A stretch of DNA of 64,000 bases. It comes from Miniimonas arenae (GTDB taxonomy: Bacteria; Actinomycetota; Actinomycetes; Actinomycetales; Beutenbergiaceae). The translations under genes and the position numbers were made by a program. Shown here piece after piece: positions 60,811 through 64,000 of this stretch (positions within the stretch are counted from its first letter, which is position 1; every line of letters begins with the position of its first letter). The stretch covers positions 1-64,000 of the forward strand of contig NZ_VENP01000001.1 of NCBI RefSeq assembly GCF_006351005.1, in the 5' to 3' direction. The notes beneath the pieces are model-generated. The model was not told the origin of the DNA and searched no databases. It saw only the letters and a program-made list of their open reading frames with translations.

Positions 60811-62609
60811 GTGGTCGCCCCGGCGGCCACCTCGCGGGGGCGGCCGTCGCGGTAGCGCGGGTCGCCGACGGCCTCGAGGTAGACGAAGCGGTCGTTGTAC
60901 CGGTGGAACACGCCGGCGATCTCCTGGGTCGGCTCGTGCCCCTTGCCGGTGACGATGACGGTGTCGCCCTCGCCGGTCGTGGCGACGGCGTGGCGCAGCG
61001 CGTCGGCCCGCGACGTGGTGATCTCGACGACGTCGGTGAGGTCCGGGCGGAGGGTGCGCACGCCGTCGAGGATCGCGGCGCGGATCGCGGCCGGGTCCTC
61101 CGAGCGCGGGTTCTCGTCGGTGACGACGAGCACGTCCGCCAGGCGCGCGGCGATCTCCCCGAGCATGGGTCGCTTGCCCTGGTCGCGGTCGCCGTCGGAG
61201 CCGAACACGAGGACGAGCCGGCCGGGTGTGATGGGGCGCACCGCCTCGAGCGCGTAGACCAGGGCGTCCGGGGTGTGCGCGTAGTCCACGATGCACAGCG
61301 CGTGGCCCTGGCCGCGCTCGACGACGCGCTCCATCCGCCCCGGGATCGCGGTGGCCGCGGCGACGGCGTCGATCGCGACGGCGAGCGGGACGCCCGCCTC
61401 GTGCGCGGCGACGACGGCGGCGGCCGCGTTCGAGACGTTGACGAGCCCGGGCAGGGGGCTGTGCGCGACGTGCTCGGTGCCGTCGGGCCCGCGCAGCACG
61501 AAGGCGGACCCCACACCGTCGAGCCCGATGTCGGCCGACACGACGCGCCAGTCGGCGGCGGTCGCGGCCGCGGAGTCGTCGTCGGGGTGGGTGGCGAGGG
61601 TCGCGACGGGGATCGGCGACGCGGCGGCCAGGCGCCGGCCCCACTCGTCGTCGACGAGCACGACGCCGCGCGCGGCGCGCTCGGGCGAGAAGATCGACGC
61701 CTTCGCGGCGAAGTAGCGCTCCATCGTGCCGTGGTAGTCGAGGTGGTCGCGCTGGAGGTTCGTGAACACGACGACGTCGAACCGCATCCCCGCGAGCCGG
61801 TGCAGCGCGATGCCCTGCGAGGACGCCTCCGTGACGAGCGCGGCGACGCCCTGCTCGCGGGCCGCGGCGAGCACACCGTGCAGCGCGGGAGCCTCGAGCG
61901 TGGTGCGGGGGCTCTCGATCGCGACGTCGCCCAGGCGCACCTCGACGGTGCCGAGCAGCGCGACCGAGCCGTGCTGCGCGCGCAGCGCGGCGTCGACGAA
62001 GTAGGCGGTGGTGGTCTTCCCGTTCGTGCCGGTCACCGCGACCGTGACGAGGTCGTCGGAGGGGCGGCCGTAGACGGTGTCGGCGAGCTCGCCGGCGAGG
62101 GCGCGGGGGTCGGCGGCGACCAGGACGGGCACGGCGCGCGGCAGCGGCGGCACCTGCGGCACCGCGTCGGTGGCGCTGTCGACGGTCGCGTCGCTGTCGA
62201 CGGTCGCGTCGCCGGCCTCGCCGGCGGCCGCGCGGAGCAGCGCGCGGGCGCCGACCTCGTCGGTCACCACGGCGACGGCGCCGGCCGCGACCGCGGCGGC
62301 CGCGAAGCGCGCGCCGTGGGCGCGCAGACCGGGCACGGCGACGAACAGATCGCCCGCGCGGGCCTCGTCGCTCGCGACCGTCACGCCGGTGACGAGCACG
62401 CCGTCGAGCACGGCTTCGAGCGTGCCGCGGGAGGATCCGACGGTGCCGTGGAGCGCGTCGTCAGGGACGCCGTCGAGCCCGTCCGCCGTGCCGTCCGGAG
62501 ATGCCGGGACGCCCTCGGAGGCGACGGTGAGCGCGTACGCCGCAGCGAGCTCGGCCAGCGGAACGGCCGGCACGCGCGTGGGTCGCAGCTGCGCCAGGGG
62601 TGCGGTCAC
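60807..62609 (-). CDS. murE: UDP-MurNAc-dipeptide ligase MurE
   Basis: Adds the diamino acid (third residue) to UDP-MurNAc-Ala-Glu. The ATP loop [12 protein letters not shown] is near residue 196; FTNLQRDHLDYHGTMERYF and DYAHTPDAL follow. The specificity motif, DNPR in enzymes adding meso-diaminopimelate, reads VTDENPRSEDP near residue 500, so its first Asp is Glu. Cellulomonads use ornithine here, but the actual substrate is not proven. Length is 600 aa with a Val/Asp/Ser/Thr repeat near residue 140. The GTG at 62609 follows a TAGATT -10 by 8 bases, with no ribosome site. Confidence 0.94.
   Translation of the reverse strand: MTAPLAQLRPTRVPAVPLAELAAAYALTVASEGVPASPDGTADGLDGVPDDALHGTVGSSRGTLEAVLDGVLVTGVTVASDEARAGDLFVAVPGLRAHGARFAAAAVAAGAVAVVTDEVGARALLRAAAGEAGDATVDSDATVDSATDAVPQVPPLPRAVPVLVAADPRALAGELADTVYGRPSDDLVTVAVTGTNGKTTTAYFVDAALRAQHGSVALLGTVEVRLGDVAIESPRTTLEAPALHGVLAAAREQGVAALVTEASSQGIALHRLAGMRFDVVVFTNLQRDHLDYHGTMERYFAAKASIFSPERAARGVVLVDDEWGRRLAAASPIPVATLATHPDDDSAAATAADWRVVSADIGLDGVGSAFVLRGPDGTEHVAHSPLPGLVNVSNAAAAVVAAHEAGVPLAVAIDAVAAATAIPGRMERVVERGQGHALCIVDYAHTPDALVYALEAVRPITPGRLVLVFGSDGDRDQGKRPMLGEIAARLADVLVVTDENPRSEDPAAIRAAILDGVRTLRPDLTDVVEITTSRADALRHAVATTGEGDTVIVTGKGHEPTQEIAGVFHRYNDRFVYLEAVGDPRYRDGRPREVAAGATT
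62176..62211. repeat. 18-bp tandem duplication in murE
   Basis: Two perfect 18-bp copies of ctgtcgacggtcgcgtcg encode the DATVDS duplication between domains of MurE. Confidence 0.9.
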
Positions 62610-62617
62610 GTCGAGCC

Positions 62618-62623
62618 AATCTA
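62618..62623 (-). promoter_or_regulatory. -10 candidate for murE overlapping the ftsI stop
   Basis: TAGATT on the minus strand, 8 bases before the murE GTG at 62609. The TAG is the ftsI stop codon (62621-62623), so one sequence would serve both roles. No Shine-Dalgarno or -35 is visible. Confidence 0.5.
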
Positions 62624-64000
62624 CCCGTCGTACCCGGGCACGCTCATGTCTCCGCCGGGGGTCAGCGGGTACAGCGGCTCGGTCACGCCGGTCGGCGGGA
62701 TGCCGAGCGTGGAGAGGGCGAACGACGCGATGTCGTGGAACACCGGGGCCGCGATCGTGCCGCCGAAGAACCCGTGCTGCGGCCGGTAGATGATGACGCC
62801 GACGGCGATCTGGGGGTCGTCGGCGGGCACGACGCCCACGAACGACGCGGCCGAGTCGGTGAGCCGGCCGTCCGTGGTGTTCGCCACCTGCGCCGTCCCC
62901 GTCTTGCCCGCCACCCGGTAGCCGTCGATGGCGGCGCGGTTGCCCGTGGCGCCGTCGGCCGAGGTCACGCTCTCGAGCATGAGGAGCATCTGGTCGGCCG
63001 TCTCGGGGCTCACCACGCGCACCGGGTCCGCCACCGTCTGGGGTGTGAAGGTCCCGCTGGAGTCGGTGAAGCCGGAGACGAGGTGCAGCTGGTTGCGCAC
63101 GCCGCCGTTGCCGAGGGTCGCGATGACGTTGACGTTCTGCAGCAGGTCCACGGCCACGCCCTGGCCGAACATGCTCGCGTACTTGGTGCGGCCGTCCCAC
63201 CCGTCGGGGTCGAGGTTGTAGCCGCCGCTCTCCCCCGCGAGCTCCACCCCGCTCGGCTCGTCCCAGCCGAACGCCTGCATGTACTTCGCGCGGGTCGCGT
63301 CCGACATGAGCGATCCGATCTGGATCGTGCCGGTGTTGGAGGAGTCCGCGAGGATGCCCGCGACCGTGAGCCGCTCGTCAGGGTGCTCGGTGTGGTCCTT
63401 GAACACCTGGCCGTTCGGCGTCGTGTAGTGGTAGGGCACGTCGAAGTCCGACGTCGGGCTGATGAGCCCCTCCTCCATCGCCGCGGCGACCGTGAGGATC
63501 TTGCCCGTCGAGCCGGGCTCGTAGGGGCTCTGCACCGCGTTGATCTTGCCGAAGCCGGTGGGCGCGTTGGGGTCGATCATGTCCGACTCGCACAGCGCGA
63601 GGACCTCGCCGGTCTTGACGTCGACCACGGTGGCCGCCGCCCACTCGGCGCCGGTCTCTGTCTTCTTGGCGTCGATGACCTGCTGGCACTGCTGCTGGAG
63701 GTCGAGGTCGAGAGTGGTGTGCACGGTCTCGCCGTCCCGCGCCGCCACGACGGTCTGCGCGGCCCCGGGGATGACGGTGCCGCCGACCCCGATCTCGACC
63801 GTGCGGCTGCCGTTGGTGCCGGTCAGCACGTCGTCGAAGCGGGACTCCAGGCCCGCCGCACCCTGCAGCGTGCCGTCGCCGTCGGTGTCGTTCACCCAGC
63901 CGACGATGCTGCCGGCTGTGCTGCCCCCGGGGTACACGCGCTTGGTCTTCTGCTCGGTGGTCAGGCCGTTGATGCCGAGGTCCATGACCTGCTGGCGCAC
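62621..64000 (-). CDS. ftsI: peptidoglycan transpeptidase FtsI (class B PBP), 5' truncated
   Basis: Division transpeptidase; partner of FtsW. The visible 459 codons cover most of the pedestal and the transpeptidase domain. Catalytic motifs are intact: the SxxK Ser in EPGSTGKIL near visible residue 165, SxN in ADSSNTG near 219, and KTG in VAGKTGTAQ near 368. The N-terminal membrane anchor lies beyond the right edge (64000), where the frame stays open. A downstream gene, murE, starts 11 nt past its TAG. Confidence 0.94.
   Translation of the reverse strand: MRQQVMDLGINGLTTEQKTKRVYPGGSTAGSIVGWVNDTDGDGTLQGAAGLESRFDDVLTGTNGSRTVEIGVGGTVIPGAAQTVVAARDGETVHTTLDLDLQQQCQQVIDAKKTETGAEWAAATVVDVKTGEVLALCESDMIDPNAPTGFGKINAVQSPYEPGSTGKILTVAAAMEEGLISPTSDFDVPYHYTTPNGQVFKDHTEHPDERLTVAGILADSSNTGTIQIGSLMSDATRAKYMQAFGWDEPSGVELAGESGGYNLDPDGWDGRTKYASMFGQGVAVDLLQNVNVIATLGNGGVRNQLHLVSGFTDSSGTFTPQTVADPVRVVSPETADQMLLMLESVTSADGATGNRAAIDGYRVAGKTGTAQVANTTDGRLTDSAASFVGVVPADDPQIAVGVIIYRPQHGFFGGTIAAPVFHDIASFALSTLGIPPTGVTEPLYPLTPGGDMSVPGYDG

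Overview
The window is about 64 kb of very GC-rich DNA with dense, mostly minus-strand genes, many GTG starts and 4-bp ATGA/GTGA gene overlaps. Gene content and order match the actinobacterial core chromosome: tyrS beside an rrn leader, argCJBDFRH, infC-rpmI-rplT-methyltransferase-pheST, a his cluster, dnaE, and divIVA-sepF-ftsZ-mur. A Wag31-type DivIVA, SepF, PriA-type HisA and a C-terminally extended IF3 agree with this. A Micrococcales lineage, perhaps Cellulomonadaceae, is my inference. No phage, plasmid, IS or CRISPR signature was seen.

Layout. (1) 1-531: leader and two promoters of an rRNA operon whose 16S gene lies beyond the left edge. (2) 532-3397: tyrS, a 3-methyladenine DNA glycosylase and a small P-loop kinase. 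(3) 3414-11251: argC-argJ-argB-argD-argF-argR-argH, transcribed leftward, coupled by overlapping stops and starts; argG is absent. (4) 11346-13822: quinone oxidoreductase, flavodoxin-like protein and SDR. (5) 13815-21900: the infC-rpmI-rplT and methyltransferase-pheS-pheT groups, separated by an inserted plus-strand pair (ribbon-helix-helix protein plus VOC protein). IF3 starts at ATC behind a long leader with a terminator-like hairpin. (6) 21915-26942: DUF1844 protein, NAD(P)H-hydrate dehydratase, histidine phosphatase, esterase, GerW-like protein and a SseB-like protein with a His-rich insert. (7) 26950-35624: hisD, then recQ and pspC, then hisC-hisB-unknown-hisH-priA. (8) 35765-45625: a small kinase, S4 protein, dnaE, an ABC exporter with an unknown membrane protein, an orphan gene and a photolyase. 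(9) 45647-64000: rluD, lspA, divIVA, yggT, sepF, pgeF, ftsZ, ftsQ, murC, murG, ftsW, murD, mraY, murF, murE and a truncated ftsI.

Two patterns cut across regions. Many transcription units start with a -10-like TANNNT hexamer 6 to 8 bases before ATG or GTG, without a Shine-Dalgarno sequence, which implies leaderless mRNAs. These include argC, quinone oxidoreductase, histidine phosphatase, hisC, recQ, pspC, hisD, dnaE, the ABC exporter, the photolyase, yggT and murE. Many operon-internal genes instead have purine-rich ribosome sites. Second, many housekeeping proteins carry in-frame tandem duplications of 6 to 24 bp confined to termini or linkers.

I did not find a clearly new multigene system. 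The best candidates for a second look are the RecQ-phosphoribosyltransferase fusion that splits the his genes, the RHH-VOC pair, the His-rich SseB-like protein, the infC leader hairpin, the divergent -10 pair, and TAG stop codons that appear to double as -10 elements.
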